Assembly (NCBI RefSeq): GCF_014647515.1
Contig: NZ_BMPI01000027.1
Coordinates: forward strand, 41,219-89,033
Length of the DNA stretch: 47,815 bases
Origin: Dactylosporangium sucinum
Lineage (GTDB): Bacteria > Actinomycetota > Actinomycetes > Mycobacteriales > Micromonosporaceae
Direction of reading: 5' to 3'
Part shown: in pieces, positions 9,301 through 16,181 of the stretch
Position numbering within the stretch: the first letter of the stretch is position 1
Layout of the letters: each line of letters opens with the position of its first letter
Made by a program: the position numbers and the translations under genes
The notes under the pieces: model-generated
What the model was told of the DNA's origin: nothing
Seen by the model: the letters and a program-made list of their open reading frames with translations, nothing else
Database searches by the model: none

Positions 9301-10230
9301 CTGCAGTCCTTCGCCGGTCGCGGCGCCACGGCGGCCGACACCGACCAGGCGGCCGTCACGCTGCGGGGTGCCCGGTCCGGGGTGAGCGGGCTGCGGGTCT
9401 TCTACCCGGAGAACAACCCGGTCGCCCCGGGCGGCCTGGTCCCCTACCCCTACACGATCCGCGGCCAGGGCGCCGGCAGCTACGCCGTGAACATCGGCCT
9501 GCCGAACGCGTGGAACGCCATCGAGATGACCGGCGACCGGTTCCTGGTGCGCAAGATCAAGGGCACGTTCGTCCGGCACGGCGTCACGGTCGGGCGCGCC
9601 GACGGCGGCCGGATCGAGGGCGTGCTCAGCAACGGCAACACGTTCGTCCGCACCGGCTACCACGTGCCGAACTGGGTGCTGGGCAAGGACCTGTTCCCGC
9701 AGGTGATCGACGGCTGGACCCGCAGGCACGCGGACCTGGTCACCGTGGACGGCGCGCGGCGGCTGACCGTGGCCGGCGTGTTCGGGTACGGGCTGCACAA
9801 CGGCGTGGTCGTGCGCTCCGGCGACGTGCGGGTGGTCAACCTCGGCACCGACAACCTGGGCTCGGACGGGTTCAGCGTCAAGGCCGACGGCGGGGACGTC
9901 ACGGTCGTGAACCTCATGCGCTACAACGGGACGACGAGCAGCGGCCGGCTGTCGCTGTACAACGTGATGGTCATCAACATCGTGGAGCATCCGGTGACCG
10001 TGGCGGCGGCGCCCGGCGACGCGGGCAAGGTGCGGCTGGACGGCAACGCGACGCGGCCGGGGTACTACGAGCCGGGCACCCAGGTCGTCGCGACGGCGTC
10101 GCCCGCGCCGGGCCTGCGGTTCGTGAACTGGACCGTCGACGGGGTCGAGGTGTCCGCGGCGCGCCGGTACGCGTTCACCGTGACCGGCGGGCTGGCGCTG
10201 GTCGCGAACTTCGCCCCGGCCGCCTCGTGA
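6373..10230 (+). CDS. Secreted multidomain pectate-lyase-superfamily protein
   Basis: A very large (1285-residue) exported protein. The start at ATG 6373 follows GGAGG by 7 bp; ATG 6352 is possible but has no good site. Residues 1-26 are a Sec signal ending in AQAAP. Next come two related beta-sandwich units (about 26-320; both contain AGxRTGTxxGRGYW-like runs), a FIVAR-like helical segment (about 328-400), a discoidin/F5-8C sugar-binding domain (about 404-526), two pectate_lyase_3/GH55-like beta-helix halves (starting near 551, YGADPTGRRDATAALQAAL, and near 897), and a C-terminal InlB-B-repeat-like unit (about 1227-1285, FVNWTVDGVEV). It probably cleaves or binds a plant or microbial polysaccharide whose products the ABC transporter imports. 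The substrate cannot be read from the sequence. Confidence 0.88.
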   Translation: MRRFLIALVTVLVAAVLVPVRAQAAPVMYPRGIGADLGPAPVTLGAAVRAGDDPAGLRTGTLDGRGYWRTQAAAGTTYLGVTADASYAASVAGAPVVVVVTYRDEGTGQLTLRTASGDTTGVADLAGTNAWRLAAVSLPGAALAGELRLFVAENDVTVAQIRITTTGPQATLGPTATDTGLSPRAGDNEAGLRTGTTAGRGYWQTNAAADPPGTNYLYMNVADSYAYDNTDVVMVSVDYLDAGNGTLFLHYDSPGEDLPDKFKPSPAVSYGDTGTWKTQHFVLDDAILTNRTNGADFRLTHDGSPVELTIAAVRVTVVPRQLDAKAGLRSLVASANLALYAAREGTRDGQYPPGSKGALAAAVAAAQAVLDDPAATEDRVAAALRALYDADRAFRAAAVDTDLARHATLTASSTAGGSSPAAANDGDPGTVWTSGSGGSGEWLRADLGTARPVDEVVVRWGNAFSPDYTVEVSADGASWATVGRNGAGGGTSRTRFPTVTARHVRLQLTGYAAGLGTFDVAALQIRDQRDVAPAPRLVATRYPTGDAVVADFDATAYGADPTGRRDATAALQAALWDCYDAGGGTVWLPVGTYRVTATVEVPAFCTLRGDRRDPDTGHGAYGTVVSADLPSGDAGPVLFRIGGSAGVVGLTTWYPQQSATAPVPYNFTFEIPGSAWASDENYMMSTISDVTMLNSYRGIGISTMRDERGRPPGNGQTHESATVRNVRGTVLFAGVEAYNGADVGTWEDVRFGNAYWASAPAAFNPPRRAALDAWTRAHGTGFVLGDLEWDQFAGLAAADYRIGIHVVRGLRAEFTGVFDGVRIERAGVALQIDQFDARWGLAMANSSLDGAVVNAGGGYVKLTATRVTGSIQGTVYQLAGQPPVVAADPVAAKPSRFAFYDAGGAPHGNGYLPAPDATAAIQRVLDRAGRDGGGVVYLPAGWYRLDGRLVVPAGVELRGASSVPNRDEDGRSGGTVLQSFAGRGATAADTDQAAVTLRGARSGVSGLRVFYPENNPVAPGGLVPYPYTIRGQGAGSYAVNIGLPNAWNAIEMTGDRFLVRKIKGTFVRHGVTVGRADGGRIEGVLSNGNTFVRTGYHVPNWVLGKDLFPQVIDGWTRRHADLVTVDGARRLTVAGVFGYGLHNGVVVRSGDVRVVNLGTDNLGSDGFSVKADGGDVTVVNLMRYNGTTSSGRLSLYNVMVINIVEHPVTVAAAPGDAGKVRLDGNATRPGYYEPGTQVVATASPAPGLRFVNWTVDGVEVSAARRYAFTVTGGLALVANFAPAAS

Positions 10231-11048
10231 AGGTCCTCGTGACGGGAGCCGGCGGCATGCTGGGCGGGGCCGTGGCGGCCCACCTGCACGCCGCCGGCCA
10301 CCGGGTCCGCGCGCACGACCTCGCTGTCGCCGGACCGGTCGCCGACGACACGGTGATCGGCGACCTGCGGTCCGGCGCCGGCCTCGACCGCCTGGTGGCG
10401 GGCGTGGACGCGGTGGTCCACGCGGCGGCGATCCCGGCGCCGGTGCACGACGACGTGTTCGACAACAACGTGAGCTCGACGTACCGGCTGCTGGAGGCGG
10501 CCGGCACGGCGGGCGTGTCCCGGATCGTGTTCGTCTCGAGCCTGTCGGCGGTCGGCCTGGCCTGGTCGCGGCGCGGCGCGGCGCCGCTGCGCCTGCCGCT
10601 GACGGAGGACCACCCGTACGTCGGCGACGACCCGTACGGACTGTCCAAGCTGGCCGGTGAGCTCGTGACGGCGACGGTGAGCAACCGCTGGGGCAGCCCG
10701 GCGGTGAGCCTGCGCTTCCCGTTCATCGGCACGGGCGACCGCCTGCGCCACCACCTGGCCCACGTGCACGAGGAGCTGTCCCGCGACCGCGGCGGCCTGT
10801 GGGCGTGGATCGACACCCGGGACGCGGCGGCCGCGGTGGCCGCCGCGCTGACCCGCCCGCTGGAGGGCCACACCGTGCTGCACGTGGCCGCCGCCGACAC
10901 GACCGCGCCGGTGCCGACGGCGGAGCTGCTCGCCCGCTACCACCCCGCCGCGGCGCTCACCGCGGACCTGCCGGGCTTCACGGTGCCGGTCGCGACGGAC
11001 CGCTGCCGCGACCTGCTGGCCTTCGCCCCGGCCCACGGCTGGCGGTAG
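10227..11048 (+). CDS. NAD-dependent epimerase/dehydratase (extended SDR)
   Basis: A 273-residue Rossmann-fold enzyme. The nucleotide motif GAGGMLG is at residues 7-13, the active-site YGLSK has Y137 and K141, and a VFVSSLSAVG strand precedes it. The start is the GTG overlapping the lyase stop by 4 bp, so it is the last gene of the transporter operon. It is similar in layout to uronate dehydrogenases and sugar-nucleotide epimerases. With the ManD-like enzyme, a role in oxidising a hexuronate is plausible but inferred. Confidence 0.88.
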   Translation: MKVLVTGAGGMLGGAVAAHLHAAGHRVRAHDLAVAGPVADDTVIGDLRSGAGLDRLVAGVDAVVHAAAIPAPVHDDVFDNNVSSTYRLLEAAGTAGVSRIVFVSSLSAVGLAWSRRGAAPLRLPLTEDHPYVGDDPYGLSKLAGELVTATVSNRWGSPAVSLRFPFIGTGDRLRHHLAHVHEELSRDRGGLWAWIDTRDAAAAVAAALTRPLEGHTVLHVAAADTTAPVPTAELLARYHPAAALTADLPGFTVPVATDRCRDLLAFAPAHGWR

Positions 11049-11064
11049 CGGGCCGTCTGGGCGG

Positions 11065-12021
11065 TCAGCGGGACTTCGCGTCGCGCCAGTCGCGGGGGGT
11101 CAGGCCGTAGGTCCGGCGGAACGCCCGGCTGAAATGGGTGGCGTCGGCGAAGCCCCACTGGTGGGCGATCGACGCGATCGTGCGGGTGCGGGACCTCGGC
11201 CGGGCCAGCTCGCGGCGGCAGGCCTCCAGGCGGTGCGTGCGCAGCCAGTCGCCCAGGCTCACGCCCGCGCGGGACAGGACGGTGTAGAGGTGCCGGACCG
11301 AGACGTGGTGCGCGGCCGCGATCTTCGCGGCGGTCAGGCCGTGGTCGCCGAGGTGCGTGTGGAGGTACTCCATGAGCCGCAGCTCCAGCGTGGACTCCAT
11401 CGACTCGCGGCCCAGCGACGGGTCGGCCAGGCCGCTGAGCAGCGCCGCCCGCACCAGGTCGATCGTCGGCTGGGCCAGGCTGCCGGCGACCGCGCGCGAC
11501 CGCAGGTCGGGGCTGTCGGCGATCCGGCGCAGGTAGCCGGCGGTGAGCTCGGCGACCGGGTTGCCGGGGCCGAGCGCGCGGGCGCAGACCTCGCGCAGCG
11601 CCGGCTCGGGCAGCGCCAGCTCGGCGACCGGGATCCGGAAGAAGTGCGCGTCCAGGCCGTGGTCGAACATCAGCGTGTACGGGTTGGTGGTGGTGTAGAC
11701 GGCGAACTCGCCGGTGCGCAGCCGAGCATGCCGGCCGTGCTGCGCCATCGCCGACTCGCCGGCGCCCTGCAGCGTCAGGAACAGCTGCGGCTCGGCGCCG
11801 TCGCGGGCCAGCCGCGGGCTGCGGGTGACGGTCGTGGCCATCGAGCGGACGGTCAGCACCTGGACCGGGCCGGCGTCGGACAGGGTGAGCTCGACGTCGA
11901 TGTCGCCCGGGTCGTCGGGCAGGGCGATCTCGACCCGGACCACGCGGCTCCCTACGGCTTCCCGCACGGCGGCCGCGCGCTGCCCGGCCGGCGCCCCGGC
12001 GGCGTTCCACACTGTCGTCAT
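11065..12021 (-). CDS. AraC-family transcriptional regulator
   Basis: A 318-residue regulator. The N-terminal part is an AraC-type ligand-binding domain (about 30-190, the VYTTTNPYTLMFDHG region). The C-terminal part has two helix-turn-helix motifs: LTAAKIAAAHHVSVRHLY, then IASIAHQWGFADATHFSRAF, the classic AraC signature. ATG 12021 is chosen because translation upstream gives sequence unlike the family; the ribosome site is weak. It converges on the SDR gene and is divergent from an alpha/beta hydrolase. Direct repeats between the two starts are probable operators. Confidence 0.9.
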   Translation of the reverse strand: MTTVWNAAGAPAGQRAAAVREAVGSRVVRVEIALPDDPGDIDVELTLSDAGPVQVLTVRSMATTVTRSPRLARDGAEPQLFLTLQGAGESAMAQHGRHARLRTGEFAVYTTTNPYTLMFDHGLDAHFFRIPVAELALPEPALREVCARALGPGNPVAELTAGYLRRIADSPDLRSRAVAGSLAQPTIDLVRAALLSGLADPSLGRESMESTLELRLMEYLHTHLGDHGLTAAKIAAAHHVSVRHLYTVLSRAGVSLGDWLRTHRLEACRRELARPRSRTRTIASIAHQWGFADATHFSRAFRRTYGLTPRDWRDAKSR

Positions 12022-12033
12022 CGGCAGACCCCC

Positions 12034-12068
12034 GCCAAGCATCCCCAGCCAAGCATCCCCAGCCAAGC
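12034..12068. repeat. 14-bp tandem repeat next to the araC start
   Basis: GCCAAGCATCCCCA is present twice in tandem, plus half of a third copy (GCCAAGC). It begins 13 bp upstream of the AraC gene start and so lies in that gene's leader or promoter. It may be a binding-site array or simple slippage. Confidence 0.8.
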
Positions 12069-12086
12069 GAACGAGCACAACCACCG

Positions 12087-12124
12087 TGCACACCGGGCCG
12101 ACCACGCTGCACACTGAGCCGATC
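12087..12124 (+). promoter_or_regulatory. Direct-repeat operator, probably AraC-type
   Basis: TGCACACCGGGCCGACC (12087-12103) and TGCACACTGAGCCGATC (12108-12124) match at 14 of 17 positions and start 21 bp apart, two helical turns. That is the usual layout for an AraC-family dimer on tandem half-sites. They lie between the divergent regulator and hydrolase genes, so control of the hydrolase is expected. This is inference. Confidence 0.65.
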
Positions 12125-12176
12125 GACGTACGCCAGGATCGTGGTGTCCGCACATCTTCGGAAGGGAGCGCCGCCG

Positions 12177-13022
12177 ATGTCCGCTGAGCACGACCGCCAG
12201 CAGATCGAGCAGGCCAACGCCGGTGGCCGGGTGCCGGCCGTCTTCGTCCACGGGCTGTGGCTGCTGCCCAGCAGCTGGGAGCGCTGGGCGGCGGTCTTCG
12301 CCGAGGCCGGCTTCGCGCCCGTGCTGCCCGGCTGGCCCGACGACCCGGAGACCGTCGCCGAGGCCAAGGAGCACCCGGAGGCCTTCGCCGGCAAGACCGT
12401 CGGGCAGGTCGCCGACCACTTCGCCGGGCTGGTCGGCGGCCTGACCCGCAGGCCGGTCGTCATCGGGCACTCGTTCGGCGGCCTGCTCGCGCAGATCCTC
12501 GCCGGGCGCGGCCTGTCCTGCGCCACGGTCGCCATCGACCCGGCCCCGTTCCAGGGGGTGCTGCCGCTGCCCATCTCCTCGCTGCGCGCGGCGGCGCCGG
12601 TGCTCACCAACCCGGCGAACTACCACCGGGCGGTACCGCTCACGTTCGACCAGTTCCGGTACTCCTTCGCCAACGCGGTCAGCGAGGAGGAGGCGAAGGA
12701 GCTGTACGAGACGTTCGCCGTGCCGGCGCCCGGGGCGCCGCTGTTCCAGGCGGCGGTCGCCAACTTCAACCCGTGGAGCGAGACGAAGGTCGACACCGAG
12801 CATCCGGACCGGGGGCCGCTGCTGCTCATCTCCGGCGAGAAGGACCACACGGTGCCCTGGGCGCTGACCAACGCCGCGTACAAGAAGCAGGCCCACAACC
12901 CCGGCGTCACCGAGATCGTGGAGATGCCGGGCCGGGGCCACGCGCTGACCATCGACAGCGGCTGGCGTGAGGTGTGCGACACCGCGTTGACGTTCGTGCG
13001 CAGGTTCGCCGGCGAGCTCTGA
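12177..13022 (+). CDS. Alpha/beta hydrolase
   Basis: A 281-residue cytoplasmic hydrolase with no signal peptide. The start ATG 12177 follows GAAGGGAG at a normal distance. The catalytic triad is visible: nucleophile S99 in GHSFGG, acid D223 in SGEKDHTVP and base H255 in GRGHALT. The oxyanion-hole region is VHGLWLLPSSW. It is similar to the non-heme haloperoxidase/esterase-like group often paired with AraC regulators. The substrate is unknown. A strong hairpin follows its stop. Confidence 0.9.
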   Translation: MSAEHDRQQIEQANAGGRVPAVFVHGLWLLPSSWERWAAVFAEAGFAPVLPGWPDDPETVAEAKEHPEAFAGKTVGQVADHFAGLVGGLTRRPVVIGHSFGGLLAQILAGRGLSCATVAIDPAPFQGVLPLPISSLRAAAPVLTNPANYHRAVPLTFDQFRYSFANAVSEEEAKELYETFAVPAPGAPLFQAAVANFNPWSETKVDTEHPDRGPLLLISGEKDHTVPWALTNAAYKKQAHNPGVTEIVEMPGRGHALTIDSGWREVCDTALTFVRRFAGEL

Positions 13023-13030
13023 CGACAGCG

Positions 13031-13063
13031 CTGCGCCGGCCCGCAGCGGCCGGGCCGGCGCAG
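13031..13063. terminator. Bidirectional terminator hairpin
   Basis: A 13-bp perfect stem (CTGCGCCGGCCCG against CGGGCCGGCGCAG) with a 7-base loop lies between two convergent genes, the hydrolase (+) and the drug exporter (-). There is no T-run, as is common for actinomycete terminators. Confidence 0.75.
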
Positions 13064-13076
13064 ACGGGCGGGCGGA

Positions 13077-14504
13077 TCAGGCCGTGCCGGCCCGCTCCGG
13101 CTCGGCAGCCGCCGCGGCCGGCGCACCGGTGCGCGTGCGCAGGGTGAGCGCGGCCAGCACCGCGCCGGCCGCTGCGACGAGCGCGGCGCCGGTGAACGCG
13201 GCCGAGTAGCCGCTCGTGAGGGCCGGCAGGTCGCCGAGCCGGTCGGCGCCCGCCGCGGCGGCGACGGCGGTCATCGCGGCCAGGCCGAGGGCCGAGCCGA
13301 CCTGGTAGCTGGTGTTGACGATGCCGGACGCCAGGCCGCCCTCCTCGGGGCGGGCGGCGCCGATCGCCGTGCCGAGCGACGGGATGAACGCGAGGGCCAT
13401 GCCCAGCGCGGCGACGAGCGAGGCGGGCAGCACGTCGGCGGCGAAGCTGCCGGACGGGCGCACGAACGCCAGCCAGGCGAGGCCGGCCGCGAGGAGCGCG
13501 AGCCCGGTGACGACCGTCGGCTTCGGGCCGAAGCGGGCGATCACCCGCGGCGCGAGGGCGATCATGCCCACCATGATGAGCAGGGTCATCGGCAGCAGGG
13601 CCGCGCCGCTGGGGAACGCGCTGTAGCCGAGGACCTGCTGGAGGTACAGGTTGAGGTAGAACCACATCGGGATCCACGCCGCGCCGAGCAGGAACTGGGC
13701 CAGGTTGGCCGCGGCGAGGTTCGGGGCGCGGAAGATCGCCAGCCGCACCAGCGGGTCGCGCCGGGTGGCCTGCCGCACGACGAACGCGGCCAGGGCGACA
13801 ACCGCGCCGGCGAGGACGAGCCAGGTCTGCGCCGCGCCCCAGCCGGCCTCCGGCGCGCGGACGACCGCGAACACCGCCGCGCCGAGCCCGGCGGTGACCA
13901 GCAGGGCGCCGAGCAGGTCGAGCGAGCCGGGCCGGGCGGCGCCGGCGGGCATCACGGCCGGGACGGCGGCGAGCACGAGCACCGCGATCGGGACGTTGAC
14001 GTAGAAGACCCAGGGCCAGCTGAGGTACTGCGTGAGCACGCCACCGAGGAACACCCCCGCGGTGCCGCCGGCCGGCGCCGCCGCCCCGTAGAGCGCGAGG
14101 GCCTTCGTCAGCTCCTTGGGCGCGCCGCCGAACAGCGTCATCAGCAGCGTCAGCGCCGACGGGGCGATGAGCGCGGCCCCGGCGCCCTGCACCGCGCGGG
14201 CGGTCAGCTCGACCGCGACGCTCCCGGCGAGGCCCGCGGCGAGCGAGCCGGCCAGCAGGATCGCCCAGCCGGCGACGAACATGCGCCGGGCCCCGAACAG
14301 GTCGGCCAGCCGCCCGCCGAGCAGCAGCAGGCCGCCGAACGCCACGACATACGCGTTGAACACCCACGACAGGTGCTCCGGGGAGAAGCCCAGGTCCTCG
14401 CGCATCCGCGGCAGCGCGACGCCGATGATCGAGGTGTCCATGATGACCATGAATTGCGCGAGGGCGATGAGCCCGAGGGCCCACCACCGGCGGGAAGTCG
14501 CCAT
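13077..14504 (-). CDS. DHA2-family MFS drug exporter
   Basis: A proton-coupled efflux pump of 475 residues with about 14 hydrophobic helices (EmrB/QacA type). The first helix ends in the family motif MDTSIIGVALP, and a motif-A-like GGRLADLFGARR follows. ATG 14504 is preferred because GAGGAG lies 8 bp before it; GTG 14513 and ATG 14510 are too close to that site. The C-terminal tail is Ala/Glu-rich and soluble. Two near-identical palindromes upstream suggest control by a CsoR/CstR/FrmR-type repressor rather than the usual neighbouring TetR or MarR, and no such regulator gene is in the window. Confidence 0.92.
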   Translation of the reverse strand: MATSRRWWALGLIALAQFMVIMDTSIIGVALPRMREDLGFSPEHLSWVFNAYVVAFGGLLLLGGRLADLFGARRMFVAGWAILLAGSLAAGLAGSVAVELTARAVQGAGAALIAPSALTLLMTLFGGAPKELTKALALYGAAAPAGGTAGVFLGGVLTQYLSWPWVFYVNVPIAVLVLAAVPAVMPAGAARPGSLDLLGALLVTAGLGAAVFAVVRAPEAGWGAAQTWLVLAGAVVALAAFVVRQATRRDPLVRLAIFRAPNLAAANLAQFLLGAAWIPMWFYLNLYLQQVLGYSAFPSGAALLPMTLLIMVGMIALAPRVIARFGPKPTVVTGLALLAAGLAWLAFVRPSGSFAADVLPASLVAALGMALAFIPSLGTAIGAARPEEGGLASGIVNTSYQVGSALGLAAMTAVAAAAGADRLGDLPALTSGYSAAFTGAALVAAAGAVLAALTLRTRTGAPAAAAAEPERAGTA

Positions 14505-14519
14505 CTCCATCACTCCTCA

Positions 14520-14574
14520 ATACCCCTAGGGGGTATCCGAATTCGATGGAGAGATCCTTACCCCCAGGGGGTAT
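14520..14574 (-). promoter_or_regulatory. Twin CsoR/CstR-like palindromic operators
   Basis: ATACCCCTAGGGGGTAT (14520-14536) and TACCCCCAGGGGGTAT (14559-14574) are near-perfect inverted repeats about 38 bp apart, just upstream of the exporter's ribosome site. They resemble operators of the CsoR/RcnR family (copper, persulfide or formaldehyde sensors). Which member acts here cannot be told from the window. Confidence 0.7.
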
Positions 14575-14609
14575 CAAGTCAACCGTGTGCGGCGCCACAC
14601 CGGGCGGCG

Positions 14610-15152
14610 TCAGATGTCGAGGTCCTCCACGACCGGGTCGTCCTGGATGGTCTGCAGCGCGACCACGTACAGCTCGGCGGGCAGCACCGACTCCAGCTCC
14701 TCGACCGTGTCGACGACCGAGAACGTGGCCTGGGCCGGGGTGCGCATCCAGGCCTGGTCCGGCGACCAGTCGCCGATCCAGCCGCGCCAGCCCGTGGACC
14801 ACTTCCTGCTGCGCTCCGCGTTCGGGCCGACCGGGGTGTGCAGCGCCGACCGCGCGTGGTGCACGGCGAAGCGCCCCTTGCTCGTGCGGAACAGCGCGTA
14901 GGTCTCCTGACCCTCGGAGCTCGACGAGCTCCACTCACCCAGGGCCACCCCGAGGAAGCGCTTGATCGAGGTCTTCCCGACGCCCACCTTCACGGTGATC
15001 TCGTCGAACCCGGCCCGCTTGGCCTCCTCGACCTCGACCAGCCGGCGCAGCCCGGTGATGATCGCCGCGGACAGGTTGCTGCCGGTCAGCTCCTGGGCGC
15101 GCTGCAGCAGCGGTAGGTCGTCGTCGGCGACGTAGATCGTCTTGTTCGGCAT
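14610..15152 (-). CDS. EXLDI family protein
   Basis: A 180-residue protein that starts MPNKTIYVADDDLPLLQRAQ and ends EDLDI, matching the E-x-L-D-I C-terminal signature for which the family is named. The N-terminal 50 residues look like a ribbon-helix-helix or Arc-like fold (GSNLSAAIITGLRRLVEVEE), so a DNA-binding role is possible. The rest is a conserved Trp-rich region (STGWRGWIGDWSPDQ). ATG 15152 follows AGGGG by about 10 bp; ATG 15158 and ATG 15185 are alternatives. It is divergent from a DrrAB-type exporter with a palindromic intergenic region, a common context for this family. I infer that it may regulate that exporter. Confidence 0.85.
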   Translation of the reverse strand: MPNKTIYVADDDLPLLQRAQELTGSNLSAAIITGLRRLVEVEEAKRAGFDEITVKVGVGKTSIKRFLGVALGEWSSSSSEGQETYALFRTSKGRFAVHHARSALHTPVGPNAERSRKWSTGWRGWIGDWSPDQAWMRTPAQATFSVVDTVEELESVLPAELYVVALQTIQDDPVVEDLDI

Positions 15153-15177
15153 CCGCATCTCACCCCTGGACAGCAGT

Positions 15178-15219
15178 GTACTCATACGTGTAAGACTACG
15201 TACATGCATACGTACACAG
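15178..15219. promoter_or_regulatory. Divergent promoter with TACGTA palindromes
   Basis: Between the EXLDI and ABC genes lies an AT-richer stretch with three ATACGT/TACGTA-type units. TACGTACATGCATACGTA (15198-15215) is almost fully palindromic and overlaps the ABC gene's ATG. TAAGACT (15191-15197) could be the -10 of a leaderless transcript starting at ATG 15204. It is probably the operator for the adjacent EXLDI protein or another regulator. Confidence 0.6.
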
Positions 15220-16181
15220 CAGCGGTGGAGGTCGACGACCTCGCCGTGACGTACGGCAAGGTGACCGCGCTCGACGGTCTCCACCTCCGGGTCGGGCCGG
15301 GCACCGTGTTCGGGCTGCTCGGCCCGAACGGCGCCGGCAAGACCACGCTGGTGAAGGTCCTGTCGACGCTCCTGCAGCCGGCCCGCGGCAGCGCCCGGGT
15401 GATCGGCCACGACGTGGTCCGCGACCCGATGGCGGTGCGCCGCTCGATCGGGCTGGCGGGGCAGTACGCCGCCGTCGACGAGGTGCTCACCGGCCGGGAG
15501 AACCTGGAGATGGTCGGCCGGCTGTACCGGCTGACCCGGGCCGAGGCCCGCCGGCGGGCGCGGGAGATCCTCGAGCGGTTCGACCTCGCCGATGCCGGCG
15601 ACCGGCGCGTCGGCACCTACTCCGGCGGCATGCGGCGCCGCCTCGACCTGGCCGCCAGCCTCACCGGGCGCCCGCCCGTCCTGCTGCTCGACGAGCCGAC
15701 CACCGGGCTCGACCCGCGCTCCCGGCTGGAGCTGTGGGCGATCCTCGACGAGCTGCGCGACGCCGGCACGACGATCCTGCTCACCACGCAGTACCTCGAG
15801 GAGGCCGACCGCCTCGCCCAGCGCATCGCCGTCATCGACGCCGGCGCCGTCATCGCCGAGGGCGCGCCCGCCGAGCTCAAGGCGAGCGCCGGCACCGACG
15901 TGCTGCGCGTCCGGCTGCACGAGCCGTCCGACGTCGGCGCCGCCGAGCCCCTGCTGGCCGCGTTCGCCGCCGCCGGCACCACCGTCGCCGCGGACAAGCC
16001 GGCCGGGGAGCTGACCGTCCGGGTCGCGCGCGAGGACGCCTCGGCCGAGGCCCTGCGCCGCCTCGACGCGCACGGCCTGCGGGTGGCGACGATCCAGCTC
16101 ACCCAGCCGAGCCTCGACGACGTGTTCCTCTCCCTGACCGGCCACACCGCCACCGCCACGACCCCCGAGGAGTCCCGATGA
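15204..16181 (+). CDS. DrrA-type ABC exporter ATP-binding protein
   Basis: A 325-residue ATPase of the daunorubicin-resistance type. Walker A is GPNGAGKT (residues 40-47), the signature is YSGGMRRRLD, and Walker B is VLLLDEPTTGLDPRS; the ALEELK-like C-terminal domain is of family length. No ribosome site precedes ATG 15204, so a leaderless start is likely; GTG 15225 is an alternative. The end overlaps the permease start (ATGA). With the permease it should form an exporter of drugs or lipids. Confidence 0.93.
   Translation: MHTYTAAVEVDDLAVTYGKVTALDGLHLRVGPGTVFGLLGPNGAGKTTLVKVLSTLLQPARGSARVIGHDVVRDPMAVRRSIGLAGQYAAVDEVLTGRENLEMVGRLYRLTRAEARRRAREILERFDLADAGDRRVGTYSGGMRRRLDLAASLTGRPPVLLLDEPTTGLDPRSRLELWAILDELRDAGTTILLTTQYLEEADRLAQRIAVIDAGAVIAEGAPAELKASAGTDVLRVRLHEPSDVGAAEPLLAAFAAAGTTVAADKPAGELTVRVAREDASAEALRRLDAHGLRVATIQLTQPSLDDVFLSLTGHTATATTPEESR

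Noticed and set aside
6244..9990. A 1248-codon open frame on the - strand opposite the secreted lyase
   Set aside because: It is low-complexity Arg/Val/Gly/Ala translation without motifs, antisense to a gene with clear domains; a GC-bias shadow.
14585..14609. Extra small gene between the exporter promoter and the EXLDI gene
   Set aside because: Too short and without a start or ribosome site.
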